Shown here: positions 6,879 through 15,137 of the stretch, in pieces | Numbering within the stretch: the first letter of the stretch is position 1 | Layout: every line of letters starts with the position of its first letter | From: CAXBCP01 sp963974055 | Lineage (GTDB): Bacteria > Pseudomonadota > Alphaproteobacteria > MPNO01 > UBA830 | NCBI GenBank assembly: GCA_963974055.1 | Contig: CAXBCP010000031.1 | Span: forward strand, 1-53,941 | Length of the DNA: 53,941 nucleotides | Reading direction: 5' to 3' | Position numbers and translations under genes: made by a program | The notes under the pieces: model-generated | Seen by the model: the letters and a program-made list of their open reading frames with translations, nothing else | The model's database searches: none | What the model was told of the DNA's origin: nothing

Positions 6879-9668
6879 ATGACAGACGCGCCTTCCCCCC
6901 AACCCGGTATGGAATCCGGCAATGCGCCGGTAACGGTGCGCCCGCTCGACCTGCCGGCCCTCGCCGTGGGGCATCGCGGCGCGGTGCTGATGGATGCCGC
7001 CGGGCAGGGAACGCCGCTGACGCCGGCGGCAGCCGTAAACCGCATTGCCGAAGGTGTGGTGCCGATGGTCTGCCATGCCCCGGCGACGGCGCGCAGGCTC
7101 AACACCTCGCCTTTCCCGGCGCTCGACCTCCTCGAACTGTTTGCCTTCGTCCGCCCGGCCGTTTTCTGCCGTCCGACAGCATCGGGCCTCGCCGATGCTT
7201 TGTCGCTGCCGATCCCCGGCGACCTGAAGGACGAAGCCAGGCTGCTGCAGCTGGCCGGCGGCACCCTGCTGACCGAGCTGATCCGGATGGAGCCGGGACG
7301 CGGCCGCGACCTCGCGGCGGAGACCGCCCGCATGATGGAAGCCGCCCATTGGGGCTGGACACCGCTGGTGCTGCGCGCGCTGGGATCGGAAGCGCCGCCC
7401 GCGCTGGACGGCCTGGCGAACAGGGCACTTGAAGTCTGGCGGCGGCTGCCGGAATGGTCGGAATTCGCCCCGGAAGGCGAGGCGGGCAACCTGCCCGTAC
7501 CGGAAGACGAAACCCGGGCCCGCCTGGCGGAACTGGTCGGCAAGGGTGCCGAGGACCGGCCGCAACAGGCGGATTACGCGTCTGCCGTGGCCCATGCATT
7601 CGCCCCGCGCAACGAAGAGGACGCGCCCAATGCCGTACTCGCCGAAGCCGGCACCGGCGTCGGCAAGACCCTCGGCTACATTGCCCCCGCCAGCCTGTGG
7701 GCGGAGCGCAATGACGGCACTGTCTGGATCAGCACCTATACAAGGAACCTGCAACGCCAGATCGACAGCGAGCTGGACCGGCTGTACCCGGACCCGAAGG
7801 TCAAACGGCGGAAGGTGGTCATCCGCAAGGGCCGGGAAAATTACCTGTGCCTGCTGAACTACGAAGACGCCGTGGTCGGTTTGCGCGGACGACCGCAGGA
7901 TGCCATAGGGCTTGGGCTGATGGCGCGCTGGGCGTCGGCGACGCGGGACGGCGACATGGGCGGCGGCGATTTTCCGGCCTGGCTGATCGACCTCGCCAGT
8001 CCGCGCAACACGGTGGGACTCGCCGACCGGCGGGGCGAATGCATCTATTCCGCCTGCGCCCACTATCATCGCTGCTTCGTTGAGAAAACCGTCCGCCGCG
8101 CCAAGCGGGCGGATATCGTTGTCGCCAACCATGCACTGGTGCTGGCCCAGACGGCGACCGGTGGCATGGATGACGGCCAGATCCCGACAAGGCTGATTTT
8201 CGATGAAGGACACCACCTGTTCGACGCCGCCGATAGTGCGTTTTCGGCTCAGCTGAGCGGACGGGAGGGTGCCGAGCTCCGACACTGGCTGCTCGGCCCC
8301 GAAGAAGGCCGCAAGACCCGTGCACGCGGCCTGCAACGGCGGATCGAGGATGTCGCGGCGCTGGACGAACGGATCGGGGAATTCGTCGATGCGATCGTTG
8401 AAGCCGCCAACGCCCTGCCCGGCCCCGGCTGGAACCAGCGCATCGCCGGCGGCTCCGCCCGCGGCAATGCCGAAACCCTGCTCGCCGAAATCCGCCAGCA
8501 GGTCTATGCCCGCGCCAAGGATGCCCGGTCGCCCTACGACCTGGAGACCGAGACCGACAGCCCGGTGCCGGGCCTGCTGAATGCGGCGCGGGAGATGCGG
8601 GAATCGCTCAACCGGCTGATCCAGCCGATGCGCGCGCTGTCCGAACGCCTGATGCTGGTGCTGGACGAACATGCCAGCGACCTCGACACCCCGACCCGGA
8701 ACCGCATCGAAAGCGTGAGCCGTGGCCTCCGCCGCCGTGCGGAAGGCGAACTCGAGGCCTGGCGGTCGATGCTGGATGCGCTGTCGGAAGGCGTGCCGGA
8801 AGAATTCGTCGACTGGTTCTCGGTCACGCGGTCGCAGGGGCGCGATATCGATATCGGCATGCACCGACACTGGGTCGACCCCATGTTGCCCTTTGCCAAA
8901 TCGGTGGCAGCGCCGGCGCACGGTATCGTCATCACGTCCGCAACCCTGCGCGACGGCACCGGCGATACCGAACTGGACTGGCAGTCGGCGGAACAGCGTA
9001 CCGGCACGACACATCTGGAATTACCGCCCTACCGGGCGCAGGTTACGTCGCCATTCGATTATCCCAAACAGACGCGGGTCCTGGTTGTGACCGATGTGCG
9101 CAAGGACGACATGACCCAGGTCGCCGCCGCCTATCGCGAGCTGTTCCTCGCGTCCCAGGGCGGCGCGCTCGGGCTTTTCACGGCGATTACACGGCTGCGC
9201 GCCGTTCACGAACGGATCGCGCCGGGCCTGGAAGATCTCGGTTATCCGCTCCTCGCCCAGCATATCGACCGCATGGATACCGGCAGCCTGGTGGAAATTT
9301 TCCGGGCGGAGGAACGGTCCTGCCTGCTCGGAACGGATGCGGTGCGCGACGGCGTCGACGTGCCCGGCCGGAGTTTGAGGCTGATCGTGTTCGACCGGGT
9401 GCCGTGGCCGCGGCCGTCGATCCTGCACCGCGCCCGGCGCAAGGCGTTTACCCGGTCGCGCTACGACGACCTGATCACCCGGCTGCGGCTGAAGCAGGCC
9501 TACGGACGCCTGGTGCGACGGGCGACCGATAGCGGCGTGTTCGTTATGCTCGATCCGATGATGCCGTCCCGTCTTGCCGGGGCGTTCCCCGACGGCGTGG
9601 AAGTTCAGAGAGTAGGGTTGTCCGAAGCAGTCACGATCACCCGGGACTTCCTGTCGCAGCCGGAATAG
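6879..9668 (+). CDS. ATP-dependent DNA helicase, DinG/XPD family
   Basis: A 929-residue superfamily 2 helicase. Residues 1-240 form an N-terminal region also seen in alphaproteobacterial relatives. The helicase core follows: Walker A EAGTGVGKT near residue 255, DEGHH (motif II) near 441, TSATLRDG (motif III region) near 687 and the C-terminal QAYGRLVRR (motif VI) near 870. Four cysteines in the XPD iron-sulfur positions are visible (one in NYLCLLNYED near 325, then C-x4-C-x5-C in ECIYSACAHYHRC), so a 4Fe-4S cluster is likely. The family unwinds forked DNA in repair and replication restart. Lacks the exonuclease domain of Gram-positive DinG. The upstream promoter suggests leaderless translation. 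Confidence 0.9.
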   Translation: MTDAPSPQPGMESGNAPVTVRPLDLPALAVGHRGAVLMDAAGQGTPLTPAAAVNRIAEGVVPMVCHAPATARRLNTSPFPALDLLELFAFVRPAVFCRPTASGLADALSLPIPGDLKDEARLLQLAGGTLLTELIRMEPGRGRDLAAETARMMEAAHWGWTPLVLRALGSEAPPALDGLANRALEVWRRLPEWSEFAPEGEAGNLPVPEDETRARLAELVGKGAEDRPQQADYASAVAHAFAPRNEEDAPNAVLAEAGTGVGKTLGYIAPASLWAERNDGTVWISTYTRNLQRQIDSELDRLYPDPKVKRRKVVIRKGRENYLCLLNYEDAVVGLRGRPQDAIGLGLMARWASATRDGDMGGGDFPAWLIDLASPRNTVGLADRRGECIYSACAHYHRCFVEKTVRRAKRADIVVANHALVLAQTATGGMDDGQIPTRLIFDEGHHLFDAADSAFSAQLSGREGAELRHWLLGPEEGRKTRARGLQRRIEDVAALDERIGEFVDAIVEAANALPGPGWNQRIAGGSARGNAETLLAEIRQQVYARAKDARSPYDLETETDSPVPGLLNAAREMRESLNRLIQPMRALSERLMLVLDEHASDLDTPTRNRIESVSRGLRRRAEGELEAWRSMLDALSEGVPEEFVDWFSVTRSQGRDIDIGMHRHWVDPMLPFAKSVAAPAHGIVITSATLRDGTGDTELDWQSAEQRTGTTHLELPPYRAQVTSPFDYPKQTRVLVVTDVRKDDMTQVAAAYRELFLASQGGALGLFTAITRLRAVHERIAPGLEDLGYPLLAQHIDRMDTGSLVEIFRAEERSCLLGTDAVRDGVDVPGRSLRLIVFDRVPWPRPSILHRARRKAFTRSRYDDLITRLRLKQAYGRLVRRATDSGVFVMLDPMMPSRLAGAFPDGVEVQRVGLSEAVTITRDFLSQPE

Positions 9669-9723
9669 CTTGACGATAGGCCGTGGGCGCATTACCTGCG
9701 GGACCAACAAGGAGAAGACAATC

Positions 9724-10134
9724 ATGAGCAGCCTCAACCCCCATGCCGCACTGGTTCACACGATGGTTATCGCTTCGGCAGTCGACGCCGAAATGACCGA
9801 TGTCGAGCTTTTGCGCATCGGACAACTGGTCGACCGGATGCCGGTCTTTGCCGATTACGAGCCCGACGACCTGACGACCGATGCCGAGGCATGTGCAGAA
9901 GTGCTGGCAAGCGACGGCGGCGTCGATGCCGCGATCGCGCAGATCAAGGAAGCGCTGCCGGAACGGCTGCGGGAAACCGCCTATGCCTTTGCCTGTGAAA
10001 TCATCGCGGCAGACGGGCACGCAACCCAGGAAGAACTACAGCTTCTCGAAGTGCTGTCCTACGACCTTGAAATCGATCCCCTTGCGGCGGCAGCGATCCA
10101 GCGCGGCGCCAGAGCGCGCCATATGGGGCTTTAA
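9724..10134 (+). CDS. TerB family protein
   Basis: A 136-residue acidic, all-helical protein. The pattern of two similar halves with VDAEMTDVEL and AADGHATQEEL (Asp/Glu-rich helix starts) matches the TerB/DjlA-type fold. The start ATG 9724 has AAGGAGAAG about 9 nt upstream. TerB-domain proteins are metal-linked and membrane-associated in some tellurite-resistance systems, but single-domain chromosomal versions like this have no proven role. No other ter gene is near. Confidence 0.75.
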   Translation: MSSLNPHAALVHTMVIASAVDAEMTDVELLRIGQLVDRMPVFADYEPDDLTTDAEACAEVLASDGGVDAAIAQIKEALPERLRETAYAFACEIIAADGHATQEELQLLEVLSYDLEIDPLAAAAIQRGARARHMGL

Positions 10135-10275
10135 CCCCGCGCCCCGGCAACGCCCGGCTTCTGGCAGCACTCATCCGAGGAGGCTGCCAAAGCATTGATA
10201 TTATTCGATTTTAATTGCCCGTTAACCAACAATTGGGCAGAATTTTCGTGTTCATAACCACGGAGATTTGCCGAC

Positions 10276-10539
10276 ATGACGGAAATCGAACGCCAATTGA
10301 ACGGGTACCGCCTGACCACGGCGGAAATCATCTATCGCCTGCCGGATCATCGGGACCTGCTTCAGACCTACGTCTGGCAGGCCCTGGACCTGGCACCTTC
10401 CTTTCCGGAGCTTCACAAATTCCTGAATTTCTGGGAAAGCGAACTCGAAGGGCCTCTTTATGCCGTCAAGGTTGCCGGGTCGGAAATACTCGCCCCCGCG
10501 CGGACGCAGCACGTCGATCATTCCTTCGCCCTCCACTGA
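10276..10539 (+). CDS. usg: Usg family protein
   Basis: An 87-residue protein matching the alphaproteobacterial Usg family from start to end: GYRLTTAEIIYRLPDH, LLQTYVWQALDLAP, FPELHKFLNFWE. The family is named for a gene upstream of trp genes in some species; its biochemical function is unknown. AT-rich sequence precedes it (10195-10255), probably the promoter, and GGAG lies 11 nt before the ATG. Confidence 0.88.
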   Translation: MTEIERQLNGYRLTTAEIIYRLPDHRDLLQTYVWQALDLAPSFPELHKFLNFWESELEGPLYAVKVAGSEILAPARTQHVDHSFALH

Positions 10540-10550
10540 CGATGTTTCAG

Positions 10551-10570
10551 GCACCGGCCCACACCGGTGC
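10551..10570 (+). terminator. stem-loop after usg
   Basis: GCACCGG / CCGGTGC, a 7-bp perfect stem with loop CCCACA, 11 nt after the usg stop. No T-run follows, so it may be a 3'-end stabilising hairpin and not a factor-independent terminator. Confidence 0.4.
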
Positions 10571-10631
10571 GACAGACGGTGACATTGCGCCGCAGCCGGT
10601 TGCCAGTGAGGAATTGGCGGCTTAGGTAGGA

Positions 10632-10668
10632 GTTCCCGGCATCCACTTCAGGAACCTGTTCCCGGCAT
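10632..10668 (+). repeat. short direct repeat at the ctaA start
   Basis: GTTCCCGGCAT occurs at 10632-10642 and again at 10658-10668, 26 bp apart. The second copy contains the ctaA start codon; both copies are followed within a few bases by CCACT, as if a short segment was duplicated. Confidence 0.5.
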
Positions 10669-11689
10669 GGCCACTGCACGCTCCACCCCGCCGTTGAAGG
10701 CGATCGAACGCTGGCTGTATGTCTGCTGCGCGCTTGTTTTCGCGATGGTGCTGCTGGGCGGAATCACGCGGCTGACGGAATCAGGCCTGTCGATCGTCCA
10801 CTGGAAACCGTTCACCGGCTGGCTGCCGCCGCTGAACGATGCCGACTGGGCGCAGATGTTCAGCGCCTATCGCGATTCCCCGGAATTCCGCCAATTGAAT
10901 TTCTGGATGGGAATCGAAGACTTCAAAAAAATTTTCTGGCTTGAATTCCTGCACCGGTTGCTGGGACGGGTTATCGGCGTCGTCTATCTACTGCCATTCC
11001 TGTGGTTCGTGATCCGTTATCGCCTGCCGGGCAATATCTACAGCGGCCTGACCGGCCGCCTGACGTTTCTGTTTATCCTGGGCGGGCTGCAGGGGGCGCT
11101 CGGCTGGTACATGGTGAAATCCGGCCTGGTCGACCAGCCGTCGGTCAGCCAGTACAGGCTTGCCGCACATCTCGGTCTCGCCGTCGCGATTTACGGGGCC
11201 ATGCTGCATACCGCCGCCGGGCTCCGCAAAGCCATGGCGGCATCGACCGGCCCGTCCGGCGTGCGCGGCGCACGCGGGATCAGCGTGCTGATCTTCATCA
11301 CCATGATATGGGGCGCACTGGTGTCCGGCCTCGACGGCGGCGCGGTGTACAATACGTTTCCCCTGATGGACGGACATGTGCTGCCGCCGGGCGCATTGTC
11401 GATGTCCCCGTGGTGGCTGAACCCGTTCGAGAATATCGGAACGGTCCAGTTCCTGCACCGGCTGCTTGCGGTCTGTACCGCGATCGCGGCCATCTGGCTG
11501 TGGTGGCGCAACCGGAAACGCAACTCCCGCGCGGTTGTTTTCGTCGCGGTGTTCGCCGTCTTCCAGTTCTGCCTCGGGATCGCGACGATCCTGTCCGGCG
11601 CCACGCTCTACGTTGCCTGGGCGCATCAGGGGGGCGCGATGCTGCTGTTTTCGGCAGCCGTCTGGAGCTGGCGAGAAAGTTCGGCATAG
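10667..11689 (+). CDS. ctaA: haem A synthase CtaA (COX15 type)
   Basis: A 340-residue, eight-helix inner-membrane protein that oxidises the C8 methyl of haem O to make haem A for cytochrome aa3. Conserved histidines are visible in SIVHWKPFTGWLPP, EFLHRLLGR, AAHLGLAV, QFLHRLLAV and AWAHQGGAM, the pattern of the COX15/CtaA subgroup common in Alphaproteobacteria. GGITRLTESGLS near the N terminus is a family signature. Its stop lies 20 nt before the metZ promoter. No cytochrome oxidase genes are in the window. Confidence 0.93.
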   Translation: MATARSTPPLKAIERWLYVCCALVFAMVLLGGITRLTESGLSIVHWKPFTGWLPPLNDADWAQMFSAYRDSPEFRQLNFWMGIEDFKKIFWLEFLHRLLGRVIGVVYLLPFLWFVIRYRLPGNIYSGLTGRLTFLFILGGLQGALGWYMVKSGLVDQPSVSQYRLAAHLGLAVAIYGAMLHTAAGLRKAMAASTGPSGVRGARGISVLIFITMIWGALVSGLDGGAVYNTFPLMDGHVLPPGALSMSPWWLNPFENIGTVQFLHRLLAVCTAIAAIWLWWRNRKRNSRAVVFVAVFAVFQFCLGIATILSGATLYVAWAHQGGAMLLFSAAVWSWRESSA

Positions 11690-11709
11690 GGACAGGTTCA
11701 ATGCGGCGC

Positions 11710-11738
11710 TTGACGCCCGGCGGCGCGCGTCGTATTTA
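11710..11738 (+). promoter_or_regulatory. sigma70-type promoter of the metZ leader
   Basis: TTGACG (11710-11715), a 17-bp spacer and TATTTA (11733-11738). The predicted start near 11745 places the SAM-II aptamer at the very 5' end of the transcript, which fits the function of the leader. Confidence 0.65.
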
Positions 11739-11747
11739 GCAGCCTAC

Positions 11748-11806
11748 TCGTGGTGATTTGAGCCGACCGGCTTGCGGCCACGTTAAAAAAATCGCTAAAA
11801 GGTCGG
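11748..11806 (+). promoter_or_regulatory. SAM-II riboswitch (SAM-alpha)
   Basis: The segment matches the SAM-II consensus: P1 CGTGG (11749-11753) pairs with CCACG (11778-11782), and the loop carries the conserved TGATTTG. The pseudoknot stem is CCGACC (11763-11768) with GGTCGG (11801-11806), and the conserved ATCGCTAAAA lies at 11791-11800. SAM-II riboswitches are mainly alphaproteobacterial and repress methionine genes when S-adenosylmethionine is plentiful. It lies directly before a terminator and metZ. GGAGG at 11805-11809 overlaps the pseudoknot but is not the metZ ribosome binding site. Confidence 0.92.
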
Positions 11807-11815
11807 AGGTTCCTG

Positions 11816-11844
11816 AAACCCCGGCCCTTCGGTCGGGGGTTTTT
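11816..11844 (+). terminator. intrinsic terminator in the metZ leader (attenuator)
   Basis: CCCCGGCC (11819-11826), loop CTTC and GGTCGGGG (11831-11838) form an 8-bp stem with one G-U pair, followed by TTTTT (11840-11844). It lies between the SAM-II aptamer and metZ, so SAM control probably works at transcription termination. Its right arm repeats the GGTCGG hexamer of the aptamer pseudoknot. Confidence 0.8.
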
Positions 11845-11871
11845 ATTTGGGCAATGGCCCGGGAGCAAAAA

Positions 11872-13068
11872 ATGGCAATCAACAAACCGGTTCAGAAAAG
11901 CTGGCGTGCGCAAACCCTTGCAGTCCGCGGTGGAACCAAACGCAGTGAATTCGGCGAAACCAGCGAGGCGATCTTCGCGACGTCCGGCTATGTCTACGAA
12001 TATGCCGAACAGGCGGAGGACGCCTTCAAGGACCGCGTCGACCGGTTCATTTATTCGCGGTTTTCGAATCCGACGGTCGACATGTTCCAGGAGCGCATGG
12101 CGCTGATCGAAGGCGCCGCCGTGGGCAAGGCGACAGCAACCGGGATGGCCGCGGTCTTTGCATCCATGGCATCGATGGTGGAATCGGGCGATCACGTCGT
12201 CGGCAGCAGGGCGCTGTTCGGGTCCTGCCTTTACATCCTGACCGAGATTCTGCCGAAATACGGGGTCGAGACGACGATCGTCGACGGCACCGACCTGAAC
12301 CAGTGGGAAGATGCGCTGAAGCGCCCTACCAAATGCGTCTTTGTCGAAACCCCGTCGAACCCGGGGCTCGATATCGTCGATATCAGGGCGGTGTCCGAGC
12401 TTGCCCACAAAGCGGGCGCCAAGGTGATCGTAGACAACGTATTCGCAACGCCCCTGTTGCAGAAGCCGCTCGAGCTCGGCGCCGACATCGTCGTGTATTC
12501 GGCAACCAAGCATATTGACGGCCAGGGCCGCTGTCTGGGCGGCATGGTGCTCGGCGACGAGGATTATTGCGAGAACACGCTCAAGCCGTTCATCCGTCAT
12601 ACCGGCCCCTCTCTCAGCCCGTTCAATGCCTGGGTGATGATGAAAGGACTGGAGACGCTCGATCTGCGCATCCGGCGCCATTGCGAAAACGCCCGTATCA
12701 TCGCCGATTACCTCGAAACCCGGAGCGATCTCGTCAAGGTCCGCTATCCCGGCCTGAAAAGCCACCCGCAGCACGAGCTGGCGGCGTCGCAGATGTCCGA
12801 TTTCGGCAGCCTGGTGACGTTCTCGCTCGAAGGCGGCAAGGAACGCTGCTTTAAATTCATGAACGCGCTGAACCTGATCGATATTTCGAACAATCTCGGC
12901 GATTCCAAAAGCCTGATGACCCATCCGGCGACCACGACCCATCAGCGTCTCAGCGCCGAAGACCGCGAGAGTCTGGGGCTGGACGACGGCATGGTGCGCC
13001 TGTCCGTCGGCCTGGAAGACCCTGCGGACGTGCTCGACGACCTGGAACAGGCCTTTGCGACACCATGA
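11872..13068 (+). CDS. metZ: O-succinylhomoserine sulfhydrylase MetZ
   Basis: A 398-residue PLP enzyme of the Cys/Met metabolism (gamma-family) group that makes homocysteine from O-succinylhomoserine and sulfide. The PLP lysine is K213 in SATKHIDGQGR, and YSRFSNPTVDMFQER and VETPSNPGLDIVDI are typical of the family. The start ATG 11872 follows GGGAG at 11861-11865; in-frame codons upstream run into the riboswitch and terminator. MetZ and MetB/CysK-type paralogues share much sequence, but the N terminus and apaG next door support MetZ. Regulated by the SAM-II riboswitch upstream. Confidence 0.93.
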   Translation: MAINKPVQKSWRAQTLAVRGGTKRSEFGETSEAIFATSGYVYEYAEQAEDAFKDRVDRFIYSRFSNPTVDMFQERMALIEGAAVGKATATGMAAVFASMASMVESGDHVVGSRALFGSCLYILTEILPKYGVETTIVDGTDLNQWEDALKRPTKCVFVETPSNPGLDIVDIRAVSELAHKAGAKVIVDNVFATPLLQKPLELGADIVVYSATKHIDGQGRCLGGMVLGDEDYCENTLKPFIRHTGPSLSPFNAWVMMKGLETLDLRIRRHCENARIIADYLETRSDLVKVRYPGLKSHPQHELAASQMSDFGSLVTFSLEGGKERCFKFMNALNLIDISNNLGDSKSLMTHPATTTHQRLSAEDRESLGLDDGMVRLSVGLEDPADVLDDLEQAFATP

Positions 13069-13133
13069 ATGCGCAAATTCCACTTCGGGCGTAAATCCAC
13101 TAGGATGCGCCCGATCACAATTGGACCAACGTC

Positions 13134-13526
13134 ATGTATTCAGCCATTACCCGTGAAATCCGCGTTCAGGTGGAGCCGGTCTATCTCGACGACCAGTCCG
13201 AACCCGACGATTCGCAGTATGTCTGGGCCTACCGTGTCCAGATAGAGAACGAGGGAACGGAAACCGTCCAGCTCCTGACTCGCTACTGGCATATAACCGA
13301 CGCCATGGGACGGGTGCAGGAAGTGCGCGGCGCGGGCGTGGTCGGGGAACAACCGGTTCTGAACCCCGGCGAGAGCTATGAATACACAAGCGGCACTCCG
13401 CTGCCGACGCCGTCGGGTATCATGAAGGGCAGTTACCAGATGCGAACGCCGTCCGGTGAAAAATTCGATATCGAGGTGCCCGCGTTTTCGCTCGACTGCC
13501 CGCATGTGGCGCGGCACCTTAACTAG
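13134..13526 (+). CDS. apaG: ApaG (Co2+/Mg2+ efflux-associated) protein
   Basis: A 130-residue single-domain ApaG/CorD protein with an FN3-like beta sandwich. YVWAYRVQIENEG, VQLLTRYWHITD and the glycine-rich GAGVVGEQPVLNPGESYEYTSG are the family's most conserved parts. It has been linked to Co2+ resistance and Mg2+ efflux in Salmonella, and the same domain occurs in eukaryotic F-box proteins; the biochemical activity is still unclear. Its position after metZ is a common alphaproteobacterial arrangement. Confidence 0.92.
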   Translation: MYSAITREIRVQVEPVYLDDQSEPDDSQYVWAYRVQIENEGTETVQLLTRYWHITDAMGRVQEVRGAGVVGEQPVLNPGESYEYTSGTPLPTPSGIMKGSYQMRTPSGEKFDIEVPAFSLDCPHVARHLN

Positions 13527-13552
13527 CCCCGCCACAGCACCGGACCAGAGCC

Positions 13553-15001
13553 TTGCTCGACTTCCGTCCCGTTCTCTACATTATCGGCATCCTGCTTACG
13601 ACACTGGCAGCGGCAATGTGCGCGCCGCTGGTGGCGGATCTGGTCGTCGGACACCCCGACTGGCAGGTTTTCGCCGGCGCCGCCGGCCTGACGGCGTTTA
13701 TCGGCGTTACCCTGCTGCTGACCACCATGGCGCCGCCGGACCGCTTTTCCGTGCGCCAGGCTTTCGTGCTGACCACCCTCAGCTGGCTGGCGATGACATT
13801 CTTCGCCGCCCTGCCCTTTGCCTTCGCCGATCTTGACCTCAGCTTCACCGACGCGTTCTTCGAGGCGATGTCGGGCCTGACCACGACCGGATCGACCGTG
13901 ATAACGTCGCTCGATACCGCGCCGAGCGGCATTCTGCTATGGCGGGCGATCCTGCAGTGGCTTGGTGGGATCGGCATTATCGTCATGTCCATCGCCATCC
14001 TGCCGATGCTGAAAATCGGCGGCAACCAGCTGTTCCAGATGGAATCCTCCGACCGGTCGGAAAAGGTACTGCCCCGCGTCGCCCAGATCGCGAGCGGGGT
14101 CGGCTTCATCTACCTGACACTGACCGCCGCCTGTGCAGCACTGCTGTGGATGTTCGGCCTGAAAGGTTTCGACGCGATCGCCCATGCCATGACCACCATC
14201 GCAACCGGCGGTTTCTCGACACGGGACGCATCGATCGGAGCATTCCTGAACCCGGCGGTAGAGGTCATCATCACCTGCTTCATGCTGCTCGGCGCGCTGC
14301 CTTTCGTGCTGTATCTGCAGGCGGTGCGCGGCAAGCCGATCATGTTGGTCCGCGACACCCAGGTACGTTGGTTTTTCTGGGTCGTGGTGTTTTTCATTCT
14401 CACCGTGACGCTGGCCCATAACGTCAACAACGACATTCATCTCGGCCGCGCGCTGCGGGAATCGGCCTTCAACGTGGTCTCGATCATCACCGGCACGGGG
14501 TATTCGTCGGCCAATTATGCAGGATGGGGCCACTTCGCCACGGGGATCTTCTTTTTCATCATGTTTATCGGCGGCTGCGCCGGATCGACGACCTGTTCGA
14601 TCAAGATATTCCGCTACCAGGTGCTATACGAAACAGCCAAGATGCAGATGAAACATCTGATCCGGCCGCACGGTATTTTCGTCGGCACCTTTAACGGTCA
14701 GCCTATTTCCGACGAAGTCGAAAACTCCGTCATGAGCTTCTTTTTCCTGTTCATGCTGACCTTCGCGTTTCTCGCCGGGATGCTGCACTTCCTCGGGCTC
14801 GATTTTCTGACCGCCATCTCGGGCGCGGCTTCGGCAATCTGCAATGTCGGCCCTGCACTCGGCGATATTATCGGACCGACAGGGAACTATTCGACGCTGC
14901 CGGACAGCGCCAAATGGGTGCTGAGCGCCGGGATGCTGCTGGGCAGACTGGAGCTGTTTACAGTGCTCGTCCTGTTTGCGCCCTGGTTCTGGCGGGGTTG
15001 A
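13553..15001 (+). CDS. trkH: TrkH family potassium uptake protein
   Basis: A 482-residue membrane protein of the Trk/Ktr/HKT superfamily, which takes up K+ together with the cytosolic TrkA gate. Four pore-loop repeats can be picked out: MSGLTTTGSTVI, MTTIATGGFSTRD, ITGTGYSSANYAGWG and ASAICNVGPALGDI. Each carries the selectivity-filter glycine. The start is TTG at 13553, chosen because the first helix begins immediately after it. No trkA is in the window, so the regulatory subunit must be encoded elsewhere. Confidence 0.9.
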   Translation: MLDFRPVLYIIGILLTTLAAAMCAPLVADLVVGHPDWQVFAGAAGLTAFIGVTLLLTTMAPPDRFSVRQAFVLTTLSWLAMTFFAALPFAFADLDLSFTDAFFEAMSGLTTTGSTVITSLDTAPSGILLWRAILQWLGGIGIIVMSIAILPMLKIGGNQLFQMESSDRSEKVLPRVAQIASGVGFIYLTLTAACAALLWMFGLKGFDAIAHAMTTIATGGFSTRDASIGAFLNPAVEVIITCFMLLGALPFVLYLQAVRGKPIMLVRDTQVRWFFWVVVFFILTVTLAHNVNNDIHLGRALRESAFNVVSIITGTGYSSANYAGWGHFATGIFFFIMFIGGCAGSTTCSIKIFRYQVLYETAKMQMKHLIRPHGIFVGTFNGQPISDEVENSVMSFFFLFMLTFAFLAGMLHFLGLDFLTAISGAASAICNVGPALGDIIGPTGNYSTLPDSAKWVLSAGMLLGRLELFTVLVLFAPWFWRG

Positions 15002-15020
15002 AGGCCGCATCGCCGGACAA

Positions 15021-15052
15021 TCCGGACCGTATGGGGAATATCCCTATCCGGA
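15021..15052. terminator. hairpin between convergent trkH and TAXI genes
   Basis: TCCGG...CCGGA encloses ATGGGGA / TCCCTAT with loop ATA, a compact extended hairpin 20 nt after the trkH stop. No strong T-run on either side. Confidence 0.45.
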
Positions 15053-15059
15053 ATTGAAA

Positions 15060-15105
15060 ATCGCGGCGCGACCGTCTCCCGTTTCAGGAGAAGGCCGGCC
15101 GCGAT
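15060..15105. terminator. second hairpin between convergent genes
   Basis: ATCGCGGC (15060-15067) pairs with GCCGCGAT (15098-15105), with an inner CTCC/GGAG pair. It lies 32 nt past the stop of the minus-strand TAXI gene and probably ends one or both convergent transcripts. Confidence 0.45.
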
Positions 15106-15137
15106 CGTCCGTGTATCGCTGCGAAGGGCGGCGTGCG

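Noticed and set aside
6039..9014. A 991-codon minus-strand frame opposite coq7 and the helicase
   Set aside because: Antisense to three well-recognised genes, low-complexity product with many Gly/Arg/His, no recognised motif.
9724..10134. Tellurite resistance from the TerB-like gene
   Set aside because: No other ter genes are present; single TerB-domain proteins are common and not evidence of resistance.
10195..10257. 20-codon frame from TTG after GAGGAGG, upstream of usg
   Set aside because: TTG start, 10-nt spacing and AT-rich promoter-like sequence; more likely the usg promoter region than a gene.
13085..13114. Hairpin between metZ and apaG (TCGGGCG...CGCCCGA) as a terminator
   Set aside because: Long 16-nt loop, no T-run; a TAGGAT -10-like box lies in its loop, so promoter sequence is at least as likely. 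Left unassigned.
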